10,171 nucleotides of DNA from Acidobacteriota bacterium (GTDB taxonomy: Bacteria > Acidobacteriota > Terriglobia > Terriglobales > Acidobacteriaceae): positions 1-10,171 of the forward strand of contig JAKCDN010000074.1 in NCBI GenBank assembly GCA_021841795.1, read 5' to 3'. Below are positions 1-7,648 of this stretch, piece by piece. Made by a program: the position numbers and the translations under genes. How positions within the stretch are numbered: position 1 is the first letter of the stretch; each line of letters begins with the position of its first letter. The notes under the pieces are model-generated. The model had not been told where the DNA came from. It saw only the letters and a list, made by a program, of their open reading frames with translations, and ran no database searches.

Positions 1-233
1 CCGGATCATCCGCCGGTAGTTCGACCCCTTCGATCGCTCCATGCCCGCGGCCGCCGGCCACGTCGCCAAACCGCCCAACGCAAACGGCGGCGAGCCTTCC
101 CATTCCGCATGCAGCCGATGCCGCATTGCCGCGCGTCGGCGCAGCCGTGCACTTCGCTCCTGCCGCCTTCGGGGCCAACGCAGAAGCGCTCCGATCATGT
201 ACCCTTGAACTGTAGCCCATCCCCGCAGTCCAG
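1..233. other. Left-edge region without a confident gene
   Basis: I see no convincing complete gene here. On the minus strand a frame starting at the ATG at 126-124 (or 42-40) stays open to the left edge and has a high share of G or C in third codon positions, as real genes in this window do. It could be the N-terminus of a gene that leaves the window, but there is no clear ribosome binding site and only about 42 codons to judge. On the plus strand the stop codon at 17-19 could end an earlier gene, but only five codons precede it. The last 20 bases should hold the start signals of the next gene, although no strong Shine-Dalgarno sequence is visible. Confidence 0.4.
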
Positions 234-743
234 ATGCCACGTTCGCACCCATCAGCCCGTAATCGCGCGCAAAACCACAACCGCCTGCTGCTGCTTATCG
301 CGGCCTACAAGCTTCTTCATGCGCTCTTGTTCTTCGCCATCGGCATGGGCGCGCACCACCTGCTCCATAAGGATGTGGCCGACCAGATCGACAGCCTCGC
401 CCGCCATCTGCGCTTCGATCCCGAGTCGCGCCTCGTCAACTTCATCCTCGACAAGGCCGCGCTCGTCAACGATCCCATGCTGCGCCGCATCGGCTTCGTT
501 GCCTACAGCTACGCCGTCATCGCTCTCATTGAAGGCATCGGGCTTTATCTCGAAAAGGCCTGGGGCGAGTTCCTTACCCTCGCCATCACCGCATCCTTTC
601 TCCCCTGGGAGATCTTCGAGATCCTGCGCCACCTCACGCTCTTCCGCGTCAGCCTGCTGGCCATCAATATCCTGGTCTTTCTCTACCTGCTCCGGCTCGT
701 GCTCGCCCGCGCCCGCAAGAGCGCCGGCGCCTGGACGCACTGA
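234..743 (+). CDS. DUF2127-type small integral membrane protein
   Basis: A 169-residue membrane protein of unknown function. Hydrophobic segments are visible at about residues 18-40, 86-106, 113-131 and 139-158. The first is followed by a polar, partly charged stretch (residues 45-84) with Asp-Gln-Ile-Asp and Arg-Phe-Asp-Pro, which should lie outside the membrane. Acidic residues sit inside or beside the later helices (Glu100, Glu107, Glu112, Glu126, Glu129), and a Pro-Trp-Glu-Ile-Phe-Glu motif spans 124-129. Size, helix layout and these motifs fit the DUF2127 family of predicted bacterial membrane proteins, which has no established function. The ATG at 234 is the only nearby start, because an in-frame stop lies at 213-215; its ribosome binding site is weak. 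The gene stands alone and converges on gnd. Family assignment is from memory of the motif style; that it is a real membrane protein is more certain. Confidence 0.85.
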   Translation: MPRSHPSARNRAQNHNRLLLLIAAYKLLHALLFFAIGMGAHHLLHKDVADQIDSLARHLRFDPESRLVNFILDKAALVNDPMLRRIGFVAYSYAVIALIEGIGLYLEKAWGEFLTLAITASFLPWEIFEILRHLTLFRVSLLAINILVFLYLLRLVLARARKSAGAWTH

Positions 744-749
744 TCCCCC

Positions 750-790
750 GGCGGAGCAGGCGCGTCTCGCGCTCGCACCTGCTGCCCGCC
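750..790. terminator. Hairpin between convergent genes, possible two-way terminator
   Basis: Starting 6 bases after the stop of the membrane protein gene, GGCGGAGCAGG (750-760) can pair with CCTGCT (778-783) and CCGCC (786-790), giving 11 base pairs with a 2-base bulge. The inner 17 bases contain a further CGCG-TCT-CGCG pairing. Neither strand has a clear T-run after the stem, so this is not a textbook intrinsic terminator. Its place between two convergent genes makes a two-way termination or 3' end protection role reasonable. Confidence 0.4.
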
Positions 791-814
791 GTCCCGCTGC
801 TGCGTTCCCTGTGG

Positions 815-1720
815 CTAAGCTTTCTTCACCGCGTGACCGCCAAAGGCATTGCGCATGATCGCCAGCATGCGGTCGGTAAAGTTGTTGTCCTCCCGCGAGC
901 GGATGCGGCGGATCACCGATTCCGTGATCACAGGCGCCGAAACGTTCAGGTCAAAGGCCTCGAAGACCGTCCAGCGGCCTTCGCCTGAATCCACCACAAA
1001 CGCCTGCAATCCATCCAGCGTCGGGTTGCCGGCCAGCGCCTCTTCCGTCAAATCCAGCAGCCAGCTGCGAATCACGCTGCCATACCGCCAGATGTTCGCA
1101 ATCTGCGGCAGGTTCAGGTGCATCTCTTCTTTCTTTTCCAGCACCGTGAACCCCTCGGCGTACGCCTGCATCAGGCCATACTCGATCCCGTTGTGCACCA
1201 TCTTCACAAAGTGTCCCGCGCCCGCCGGCCCCACGTGCCCCCAGCCCTTGTCCTTTGCAGGCGCCAGCGTCTCGAAGATCGGCTGCAGGTACTTTACCGG
1301 CTCCTCGTCGCCGCCCACCATCATGCTGTAGCCCTCTTTCAACCCCCACACGCCGCCCGACGTTCCCACGTCCACAAAGTGAAATCCCTTCGCCGTCACC
1401 TCCTTGTGCCGGCGCATCGAATCCTTGTACATCGAGTTCCCGCCATCGATCAGAATGTCCCCGGGATTCAGCAGCGGCTCGAGCTTCGCGATCGTATCGT
1501 CCACCGGCTGGCCCTGCGGCACCATGATCCAGATGGCCTTCCGTCCCTTCAGATTCTTCGCCAGATCTTCCAGCGAAGACACGCCCACATTGCCGGATTC
1601 CGTCAGCCGGGCCACCGCCTCCGCGCTGAAATCAAAGCCCACGACCTGGTGCCCGCCCAGTTGCAGGCGCTCCGCCATGTTGCCGCCCATCTTGCCCAGT
1701 CCGATCAGTCCTAGCTGCAT
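815..1720 (-). CDS. gnd: 6-phosphogluconate dehydrogenase, decarboxylating, short form
   Basis: Oxidises and decarboxylates 6-phosphogluconate to ribulose-5-phosphate in the cytoplasm, the last oxidative step of the pentose phosphate pathway. The 301-residue protein opens with the dinucleotide-binding motif GLGKMGGNM (7-15). An Asp (Asp30) sits at the end of the second strand, where NADP-dependent enzymes usually carry Asn-Arg-Ser. The substrate motif DVGTSGGVWG spans 117-126, and the catalytic region GHFVKMVHNGIEYG runs 169-182 with Lys173, Asn177 and Glu180. The length matches the short bacterial class of about 300 residues rather than the roughly 470-residue E. coli type. Asp30 and the short form together suggest NAD preference; that is inference. 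The ATG is preceded by a strong GGAGG at a 5-base spacing. It is the last gene of the minus-strand series, 78 bases after the HAD gene. Identity is secure; coenzyme choice is not. Confidence 0.97.
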   Translation of the reverse strand: MQLGLIGLGKMGGNMAERLQLGGHQVVGFDFSAEAVARLTESGNVGVSSLEDLAKNLKGRKAIWIMVPQGQPVDDTIAKLEPLLNPGDILIDGGNSMYKDSMRRHKEVTAKGFHFVDVGTSGGVWGLKEGYSMMVGGDEEPVKYLQPIFETLAPAKDKGWGHVGPAGAGHFVKMVHNGIEYGLMQAYAEGFTVLEKKEEMHLNLPQIANIWRYGSVIRSWLLDLTEEALAGNPTLDGLQAFVVDSGEGRWTVFEAFDLNVSAPVITESVIRRIRSREDNNFTDRMLAIMRNAFGGHAVKKA

Positions 1721-1779
1721 TGGAACCTCCGTTGTTTTTGGTGAAAGGGGAATTTGAATGATAGCCCGGAGCCGGCAGG

Positions 1780-1798
1780 CGGCGGCTGGCTGCCGCCG
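1780..1798 (-). other. Hairpin directly after the HAD stop codon
   Basis: A perfect 7-base-pair stem (CGGCGGC pairing with GCCGCCG) with a 5-base loop starts at the base after the TAA stop of the HAD gene. No T-run follows, so complete termination is unlikely. It may instead slow RNA decay from the 3' side or partly reduce read-through into gnd, which begins 60 bases further on. Confidence 0.4.
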
Positions 1799-2410
1799 TT
1801 ACAGAACCCCAAAGCCATGCAACTCGCTGCGCAGCGCATGCGCGCCCGTGAACCGCACCGCCGTCATGCCTGCCGCCGAACCCGCCTCGACATTCTCCGC
1901 GCGATCGTCGATGAACAGCACGCGCTCCGGCGCGCAGCCCAGAATGTCGAGCGCGCGCCCGTACATCGCCGGCTCCGGCTTGCGCAGCCCCATGTAGCAG
2001 GAACTGAACGCGACCTTGAAGTAGCGCCGCAGCCCGAAGTGGCTGAATCGGTAATCGTTCGTCTCCCGCGCCTCGTTGTTCAGCGCGCCGATCATACAAA
2101 CGTTAGATGCGGCAAGTTCCTCCACAATCGCCAGCGCGCCATCCGCCAGCGGTTGCGATTGCGCCAGCATGAACGCGAACAGCTCCTCGCGCGAAAAATT
2201 CCGCGGCTCGTAGAAAACTGTCGCATCCAGATACTGCTTCAGATCGATCTCGCCGCGATCCCAGGCCGGCATCACCTCGCCGTTGCGCGCTTCCATCTCG
2301 TGCGCATCCAGCCCGAACCGCGCCGCCGCCGCCGCGCGCTCGCCGTGGTCCCATCCGTTGGTCAGCAGTACGCCGCCGATGTCAAAAAGAATCGCGTCAA
2401 AGGGGAACAT
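1799..2410 (-). CDS. HAD-superfamily hydrolase, probable sugar-phosphate phosphatase
   Basis: A 203-residue soluble HAD-fold protein counted from the ATG at 2410-2408. A GTG at 2449 would add 13 residues, but the ATG puts the nucleophile at Asp10, its usual place. Motif I is FDIGGVLL (9-16), with Asp10 as expected nucleophile but Gly12 where many phosphatases have a second Asp, as in the DxGNV variant of E. coli YihX. A helical cap spans about 18-95. Motif II reads ALNNE (109-113), with Asn111 in the usual Ser/Thr position. Lys144 in GLRKPEP is motif III, and Asp168-Asp169 in LFIDDRAEN are motif IV. The family is HAD subclass IA; the substrate cannot be read from the sequence. It sits between rpiB (133 bases upstream) and gnd (78 bases downstream), so a phosphorylated sugar or sugar acid is the natural guess. 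Ribosome binding site is weak. Confidence 0.9.
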   Translation of the reverse strand: MFPFDAILFDIGGVLLTNGWDHGERAAAAARFGLDAHEMEARNGEVMPAWDRGEIDLKQYLDATVFYEPRNFSREELFAFMLAQSQPLADGALAIVEELAASNVCMIGALNNEARETNDYRFSHFGLRRYFKVAFSSCYMGLRKPEPAMYGRALDILGCAPERVLFIDDRAENVEAGSAAGMTAVRFTGAHALRSELHGFGVL

Positions 2411-2478
2411 ATTGGTCGGGGTCCGTGATTGGGGGACCGCATCGCGCACCGGTCCGGATTGGCTTACGGCTATGGTCC

Positions 2479-2491
2479 TGGAACAGTTCCA
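2479..2491. promoter_or_regulatory. Palindrome in the rpiB-HAD gap
   Basis: TGGAACAGTTCCA is a perfect 6+6 inverted repeat around one central base, about 70 bases before the HAD start. It adjoins an unusually AT-rich patch (2491-2510) in an otherwise GC-rich gap, the kind of place where a promoter or operator sits. I could not find a convincing -35/-10 pair beside it. It may be an operator for an internal promoter driving the HAD and gnd genes; chance is possible. Confidence 0.3.
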
Positions 2492-2543
2492 ATAAAATTT
2501 CGATCAATTTCCGCTGCGGCAGGCCCTGACGCGCGCCTCCGGC

Positions 2544-3026
2544 TCACGCCCTCGGCGTCGAGCCGTCCCCGCACTGATACTTGGCCTCGATCGCCAGCAG
2601 CTTCTTGAAGCGCCGTTCAAAACGGCCCTCCTGCGCCTGGAACCGGGCCGCGATATATGCGTTGGCCAGATCCATCGCCAGCGCGCCGCCGATAATGCGC
2701 GCCCCGAGAACCAGCACATTCATGTCGTCGTGCTCCACGCCCTGGTGCGCCGAGTACACATCGTGGCAGATCCCGGCGCGAACCCCCGGAATCTTGTTTG
2801 CCGCCACGCACACCCCCACGCCCGATCCGCAGATCAGAATGCCGCGCGCCGCAACTCCCGCCACAATCGCCTCGCCCAGCCGCTGCGCAAAGTCCGGATA
2901 GTCGTCCTCCGGCTCAACCTTGTATGCTCCCAGATCCACCACCTCATGGCCGGCTCCGGTCAGGTTGGCGCGCAGCTCTTCCTTCAGCACAAACCCTGCA
3001 TGGTCCGATGCAATCACCAGTTTCAC
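2544..3026 (-). CDS. rpiB: Ribose-5-phosphate isomerase B
   Basis: Interconverts ribulose-5-phosphate and ribose-5-phosphate in the cytoplasm, in the non-oxidative pentose phosphate pathway. The protein has 160 residues, slightly longer than typical RpiB because of a C-terminal tail. Visible features are the N-terminal MKLVIASDHAG with Asp8 and His9, the DYPDFA motif (42-47), and the GILICGSGVGVCVAANK block (62-78) with catalytic Cys66 and the phosphate-binding Gly-Ser-Gly-Val-Gly. His99 follows, then MNVLVLGAR (102-110). Cys66 and His99 fall at the same numbers as in E. coli RpiB; Cys66 argues against the mycobacterial-type active site, which uses Glu instead. The start is GTG at 3026-3024, preceded by AAAGGAT about 6 bases away; the longer open frame upstream has no family similarity. 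It lies 83 bases after transketolase, with a strong hairpin in between. Confidence 0.96.
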   Translation of the reverse strand: MKLVIASDHAGFVLKEELRANLTGAGHEVVDLGAYKVEPEDDYPDFAQRLGEAIVAGVAARGILICGSGVGVCVAANKIPGVRAGICHDVYSAHQGVEHDDMNVLVLGARIIGGALAMDLANAYIAARFQAQEGRFERRFKKLLAIEAKYQCGDGSTPRA

Positions 3027-3066
3027 GTTGATCCTTTCAAATGCAGGACGACCGTTGTCAGATCCG

Positions 3067-3095
3067 CTTCCGGCAGCCGTCGCCGCCGCCGGAAG
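3067..3095 (-). other. Strong hairpin between transketolase and rpiB
   Basis: CTTCCGGC (3095-3088 read on the minus strand) pairs perfectly with GCCGGAAG (3074-3067). The inner bases extend this to an 11-pair stem, including one G-U pair, with a 7-base GC-rich loop. It lies 14 bases past the transketolase stop and about 40 bases before the rpiB start. No T-run follows, so full termination is unlikely. It could set the transketolase:rpiB ratio through RNA processing, 3' end protection or partial termination. Confidence 0.5.
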
Positions 3096-3109
3096 CCCGG
3101 CCCGCCCTG

Positions 3110-5107
3110 CTACTTGATAAGCGCCTTTGCCCGTGCCGCTACGTTCTCCGCCGTAAAGCCCAGTTCCTTCATCACCACGGCCACCGGGGCCGAAGCGCCG
3201 AATCGATCCAGACCGACCACGTCGCCGTTGGAGCCGACATACTTCCACCAGCCCAGCGTCGCCCCGGCCTCTACGGCCAGCTTGGGAACGCCCGCCGGCA
3301 GCACGCTCGCCTTGTACTCGGCCGGCTGCGCGTCAAAGAGCTTCCAGCTCGGAAAGCTGACCACGCGCGCCCGGATCCCCTCGGCCGCCAGCAGCGTGGC
3401 CGCGCTCATCGCCACCCAGACCTCGGAGCCGCTGCCGATCAGAATCACCTGCGCGTTCTCCGCGTCTTCGAGCACATAGGCGCCCTTGCTTACGTCCGCG
3501 TACACATCGTGCTTGGTCGCGTCGATCACCGGCAGATCCTGCCGCGTGAACGCAAAGAACGCCGGTCCCTTCCGCTCCAGCGCCAGCCGCCACGCCGCCG
3601 CCGTCTCGTTCGCATCCGCGGGATGAAAGTCCACCAGGTGCGGCACCGCGCGCAGCGCCATCAGCTGCTCGATCGGCTCGTGCGTCGGTCCGTCTTCGCC
3701 CACGCCGATCGAGTCGTGCGTGAACACAAAAAGCGAGTGCACTTCCATGATCGAAGCGATCCGAAGCGCCGGCTTGGCATAATCGGAAAACACAAAAAAC
3801 GTCGAGCCGAACGGAATCAGCCCGCCATGCGCCGCCATCCCGTTCACCGCCGCGCACATCCCCAGCTCGCGCACGCCGAAAAACACGTTGCGCCCCGCCG
3901 GATCATCGGCAAAGTGCGCCGAGTTCTTGAAGATCGTCTTCGTCGATGCCGTCAGGTCCGCCGCGCCCCCAAACAGCTCCGGCACCTCGCTTATCAGCGC
4001 ATTCATCACCTGCTGGCCGGCATTGCGCGTCGCCACCGGCTTCTCCGTCCCGAACACAGGAATCGCCTTCTCCCATCCCGCCTTCAGTTCGCCCGCCTGC
4101 GTCCGCTCAAACTCCGCCGCCGGCTCCGGAAACGCCGCCTTGTACCCCGCAAACAGTTGCTTCCACTCTCCCTCCGACGCCGCGCCCTTCGTCACCGCCT
4201 GGCGCCAGTTGGCCAGCGCCTCATCCGGCACCACAAAGCTCTGGTCCTCGGGAAATCCAAAAAACTTCTTCGTCGCCGCCGCATCCGCCGCGCCCATCGC
4301 CTCGCCGTGGACCTTGTTCGTCCCCGCGCGCGGGCTCCCATAACCGATCACCGTGCGCACCGCGATCAGCGACGGCTTGTCCTCCACCGCCTTGGCCGCT
4401 GCAATCGCCTTCTCAATCCCCTCCAGATCGTTGCCGTCCTGCACCCGCTGCACGTGCCAGTTGTAGGCCTCGAAACGCTTGTACGCATCCTCCGTAAAGC
4501 TCCAGTTCGTCGGCCCGTCCAGCGAGATCAGGTTGTCGTCGTACAGCACAATCAGCTTCCCCAGCTTCAGCGTGCCCGCCAGCGATGCCGCTTCGTGCGT
4601 GATCCCTTCCATCAGATCCCCGTCGCCGCACAGCGCATAGGTGTGATGATCCACCACGTTGAAGCCCGGCCGGTTGTACGTCGCCGCCAGATGCTTCTCC
4701 GCCATGGCCATGCCCACCGCCATTGAGAATCCCTGCCCCAGCGGCCCGGTCGTCGCTTCCACGCCATCCGTCCAGCCAAACTCCGGATGGCCCGGCGTCT
4801 TCGATCCCCACGTGCGAAAGCTCTTCAGGTCGTCCAGCGTCACCTTGTAGCCGGACAGAAACAGCGTCCCGTACAGCAGCATCGACGCGTGGCCGTTCGA
4901 CAGCACGAACCGGTCGCGGTTCGCCCACTTCGAGTGCGAGGGATTGTGACGCATGACCTTTGTGAACAGCGTGTATGCAATCGGCGCGCACGCTATCGGC
5001 GCCCCCGGATGGCCGCTCTTCGCCTTCTCCACCCCGTCCAGGGCGAGCAGACGCAGCGTATCGATCGAAAGCTTGTCGAGTGAGACGGATGCATTGGTTG
5101 AAGCCAT
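3110..5107 (-). CDS. tkt: Transketolase
   Basis: Thiamine-diphosphate enzyme that moves two-carbon units between sugar phosphates, such as xylulose-5-phosphate to ribose-5-phosphate or erythrose-4-phosphate, in the cytoplasm. The protein has 665 residues from the ATG at 5107, close to E. coli TktA (663). All domains are complete. The N-terminal domain has SGHPGAP with His33, SNGHAS with His73, GPLGQG (121-126), and the cofactor motif GDGDLMEG from 161 ending at Asn192; His267 follows in NKVHGE. The central domain carries GVRELGM with catalytic Glu413, and [16 protein letters not shown] with His463 and His475. The C-terminal domain ends in an Ala-Lys-rich helix. A TTG eight codons upstream could also start translation, but the ATG matches family length; a GAAG lies 6-7 bases before it. 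The gene is 54 bases after the glucosidase, which suggests co-transcription. Confidence 0.97.
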   Translation of the reverse strand: MASTNASVSLDKLSIDTLRLLALDGVEKAKSGHPGAPIACAPIAYTLFTKVMRHNPSHSKWANRDRFVLSNGHASMLLYGTLFLSGYKVTLDDLKSFRTWGSKTPGHPEFGWTDGVEATTGPLGQGFSMAVGMAMAEKHLAATYNRPGFNVVDHHTYALCGDGDLMEGITHEAASLAGTLKLGKLIVLYDDNLISLDGPTNWSFTEDAYKRFEAYNWHVQRVQDGNDLEGIEKAIAAAKAVEDKPSLIAVRTVIGYGSPRAGTNKVHGEAMGAADAAATKKFFGFPEDQSFVVPDEALANWRQAVTKGAASEGEWKQLFAGYKAAFPEPAAEFERTQAGELKAGWEKAIPVFGTEKPVATRNAGQQVMNALISEVPELFGGAADLTASTKTIFKNSAHFADDPAGRNVFFGVRELGMCAAVNGMAAHGGLIPFGSTFFVFSDYAKPALRIASIMEVHSLFVFTHDSIGVGEDGPTHEPIEQLMALRAVPHLVDFHPADANETAAAWRLALERKGPAFFAFTRQDLPVIDATKHDVYADVSKGAYVLEDAENAQVILIGSGSEVWVAMSAATLLAAEGIRARVVSFPSWKLFDAQPAEYKASVLPAGVPKLAVEAGATLGWWKYVGSNGDVVGLDRFGASAPVAVVMKELGFTAENVAARAKALIK

Positions 5108-5161
5108 AGTGGTCTTCGCAATTCCTTTCAATGAAGGTGGGATCGATGGGTTGGAACGGGA

Positions 5162-7648
5162 CTAAACCTGGTCCACCTTGACCCTTATATTGTATCCAAG
5201 CCAGGCATCCCGTTCCGTGCCCAGTTCGTTCCAGTGCAGCGTCCACTCCACCTCTTCGCACCCGGCCGGTGGCGTCAAATCCGCACTGAATCCCGCGCTG
5301 CCCTGTCCACGGCTCACCGCGCCGTGCACCGTCTTCCAGCCATCGCTGGTCCAAACCACGTCAAAATGGCCCTCGTCCAGAATCCGCAGCGTCTGCCCGG
5401 CCGCGATCTGCTGAATCGGCCGCCGCCGGCTGTAAATCTCCATATCCCGCCGTCGCCGCCTGCGCCCCTCCGGCTCGCAGTACCGCTCATACACCGGATC
5501 GATCCGGTCATAGACCTTGCCATCGGTCGCCGAGCGCAGCAGCTTCAGATACTCGGCGTGCGCCCACACCAGCGGCACCGCCGAGCCCGCGGGCTTGCCC
5601 GTCTGCAGGCTGCGCTCCGGCCGGTCCGCTTCATCCCACACCTGCTCCGGCAGCAGTTGCCCGCAGCTCGCGTAGCGCTCATAGGTCTCGATCAGCCCGC
5701 CGATCTCTCGGCCCGCAGCCAGCTCGTAGTGCGCGCGCTCGCCCGTCAGCAGCGGCCATACCCGTCCCTGCCCCCATCCCTGATAGGGACCGCCGTCCGG
5801 CCGCTGGCCGTAGCCATCCCAGTTGTAGCGCAGCCAGCCCGGGCCCTGCGGCAGTTCCCGCCTCAGCACCGCGTCCGCCACCTTCAGCGAATCCACAATC
5901 AGCGGATCGTCCGCTCGGCGCACCCCATAGCGCACCAGCTCCAGAAACCCCGCGTCGATAATCTCCCGCGCTTCAAATTCGTACCGCGTCCCCGGCGGAC
6001 GGTTCGCCAGACGCAGCATCTCCTTGCCGCAGCTCTCGTGCGCATAGGCCGCTCCGCACTCCGGCGGACGGATGCGCATATAGTGCCGCTTCACCTCCGC
6101 ATCCAGAACTCCGTTGTTGGTCACCGTCCAGTCTTCCAGATGGCTCTCGATCCAGTCCGCATACTCTTCCAGATACACCGCCAGCTCATCCGACTCGTGC
6201 GCCCGCGCGATCTCCGCCGCGCAGATCAGGCCGCTGATTACAGCCGCCAGCGTCGACGGCGAGTAGCCCGCATTCTCTTCCCACCGCTCCTGGTGCGTAA
6301 TCGGCGCGTTGCGCACCAGAAAGCCAGCCGCCCGCTCCACAAACGGAAATACCGGCAGGTTGCCCAGACCGTCCGCCTTCCACAACCGCCATGCCAGCAT
6401 CAGCGGAAACGCCACCTCGTCCAGTTGCTTCCCGCTCCAGTAGGGCGTGCCGTCAATCCAGAAGTTCTGCGCAAAGCCCCCGTCCGGCTGCTGCGTGCAC
6501 GCCAGATACACCAGGGCCCGCAGCGCCGTCTCCGACCGACCGCAGGCCAGCAGCGCCGTCGCCGTCTGCACCATGTCCCGCGTCCACACCAGGTGGTAGC
6601 CGCCCAGATCGTCGTCCCCCTTCACCTGCCCCCAGGGAATCGACGCCGAAGCCACAAATGCACCCGAGTACGCCTTGTCTTCGTGCGCCAGCAGCACCGC
6701 GTGGCTGGCGCGCATCAGCTTGCCGCCGTCCCTCGCATGCGCCTGAAGCCAGTCTGGATGCGACGCCCGCCGCCACTGCTCGATAAACCGCTCGCGCTGC
6801 TGCGCAAACGGCACCGCAAGCGAGCCGACCGTCTTCTGCAATGCCGTATGATGTCCCTCGCCAATCCCGATCGCCAGCGTGAACTCGCGCACCGCCGCAT
6901 CGCCATCCACCCGCGCCACGCCGCCGTTCCCGTTGCGCCCGATGCACCCCAGGTCGATCTCGCCCATCACCGCCACGTTCCCGTCCCGGGCCGACCCGAA
7001 CTCCCAGTCCATCGCCAGATTCTGCATCAGGTCCTGCCAGCCGTCGCTGGCGCCCACATAGCCGCAGCTCATGCGCGAGAATCCGCAGCTGGCCGTCATC
7101 GCCAGTGACCACTCGTTCTTCCACGCCAGCAGCACCTTGTGCCCCGCCAGGTCCAGCGCCCGCGCGGAGTTGCCTTTGCCCCCGCCATTCAGGTGCGGCG
7201 CCAGCAGCGCATAGACCTTCAGCCGCGGCACCAGGTCCGCTCGACCCTCCACCCGCACGTGCTGCAATACCACCCCGTGGTGCGGATCGCAGATCATCTC
7301 CTTGGTCAGCGTGTACCGGCCCTCCGGATCGCGATTCACATAACGCACTCCCAGCGCCCCGGGATCGATGTACTCGAAGCTCGTCTTGAGATCGCGCTTC
7401 TCCTCGTGGACAAACGTCTCCCCGTCGGTCACCAGAAACTCCATGTCCCGCACCTGCGCGTGATCGATCGTCGGGTGGTACACCTCGTTCAAGATCCCGT
7501 GCGAGCACGTGAACCACACCCGGCTCGAACCTGCATAGGCCGTCACCACCGCATCCTTCACGCTTGAAGTCCACCGCGGCGCTAGTCCCGGCGCGCCAAA
7601 CGCCTCGCCCTGTTGTTCCAGCCACTTGTACATCGGTTCGTCGTCCAT
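5162..7648 (-). CDS. Glycoside hydrolase family 15 (glucoamylase/glucodextranase type)
   Basis: Predicted inverting exo-alpha-glucosidase that releases beta-glucose from alpha-glucan ends or a related glucoside. It has 828 residues from the ATG at 7648; a GTG at 7657 would add three. Residues about 15-270 form a beta-rich domain of the glucodextranase N-terminal type. Residues about 290-700 are the helical-barrel catalytic domain, with LVWTRDM (354-360), QPDGGFAQNFW (387-397), QERWEENAGY with expected general acid Glu457, RPPECGAAYAHES, and LPEQVWDE with expected general base Glu668. A run of six arginines (729-734) leads to a C-terminal beta-rich domain of about 95 residues. There is no signal peptide or membrane segment, so it should act in the cytoplasm. 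Members of family 15 also include bacterial trehalases and dextran enzymes, so glycogen, maltodextrin or trehalose are all possible. As first gene of the pentose-phosphate series it would supply glucose. Confidence 0.93.
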   Translation of the reverse strand: MDDEPMYKWLEQQGEAFGAPGLAPRWTSSVKDAVVTAYAGSSRVWFTCSHGILNEVYHPTIDHAQVRDMEFLVTDGETFVHEEKRDLKTSFEYIDPGALGVRYVNRDPEGRYTLTKEMICDPHHGVVLQHVRVEGRADLVPRLKVYALLAPHLNGGGKGNSARALDLAGHKVLLAWKNEWSLAMTASCGFSRMSCGYVGASDGWQDLMQNLAMDWEFGSARDGNVAVMGEIDLGCIGRNGNGGVARVDGDAAVREFTLAIGIGEGHHTALQKTVGSLAVPFAQQRERFIEQWRRASHPDWLQAHARDGGKLMRASHAVLLAHEDKAYSGAFVASASIPWGQVKGDDDLGGYHLVWTRDMVQTATALLACGRSETALRALVYLACTQQPDGGFAQNFWIDGTPYWSGKQLDEVAFPLMLAWRLWKADGLGNLPVFPFVERAAGFLVRNAPITHQERWEENAGYSPSTLAAVISGLICAAEIARAHESDELAVYLEEYADWIESHLEDWTVTNNGVLDAEVKRHYMRIRPPECGAAYAHESCGKEMLRLANRPPGTRYEFEAREIIDAGFLELVRYGVRRADDPLIVDSLKVADAVLRRELPQGPGWLRYNWDGYGQRPDGGPYQGWGQGRVWPLLTGERAHYELAAGREIGGLIETYERYASCGQLLPEQVWDEADRPERSLQTGKPAGSAVPLVWAHAEYLKLLRSATDGKVYDRIDPVYERYCEPEGRRRRRRDMEIYSRRRPIQQIAAGQTLRILDEGHFDVVWTSDGWKTVHGAVSRGQGSAGFSADLTPPAGCEEVEWTLHWNELGTERDAWLGYNIRVKVDQV

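Noticed and set aside
109..858. 249-codon plus-strand frame over the membrane protein gene
   Set aside because: Ser/Pro/Arg-rich shadow of the 234-743 gene, which has clear membrane helices in its own frame; it also runs into gnd.
3027..3248. 74-residue N-terminal extension of rpiB
   Set aside because: It overlaps the end of transketolase in another frame. The GTG at 3026 has a good ribosome binding site and gives the exact family N-terminus.
3041..4726. Long plus-strand open frame of 561 codons opposite transketolase
   Set aside because: It is antisense to a complete, motif-verified transketolase. Its product is extremely rich in Arg, His and Leu, typical of a shadow frame in GC-rich DNA.
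5234..7108. Long plus-strand open frame of 624 codons opposite the family 15 hydrolase
   Set aside because: Antisense to a full-length enzyme with catalytic motifs. The product is Arg/Pro/His-rich with no domain, as expected from strong third-position GC bias on the real strand.
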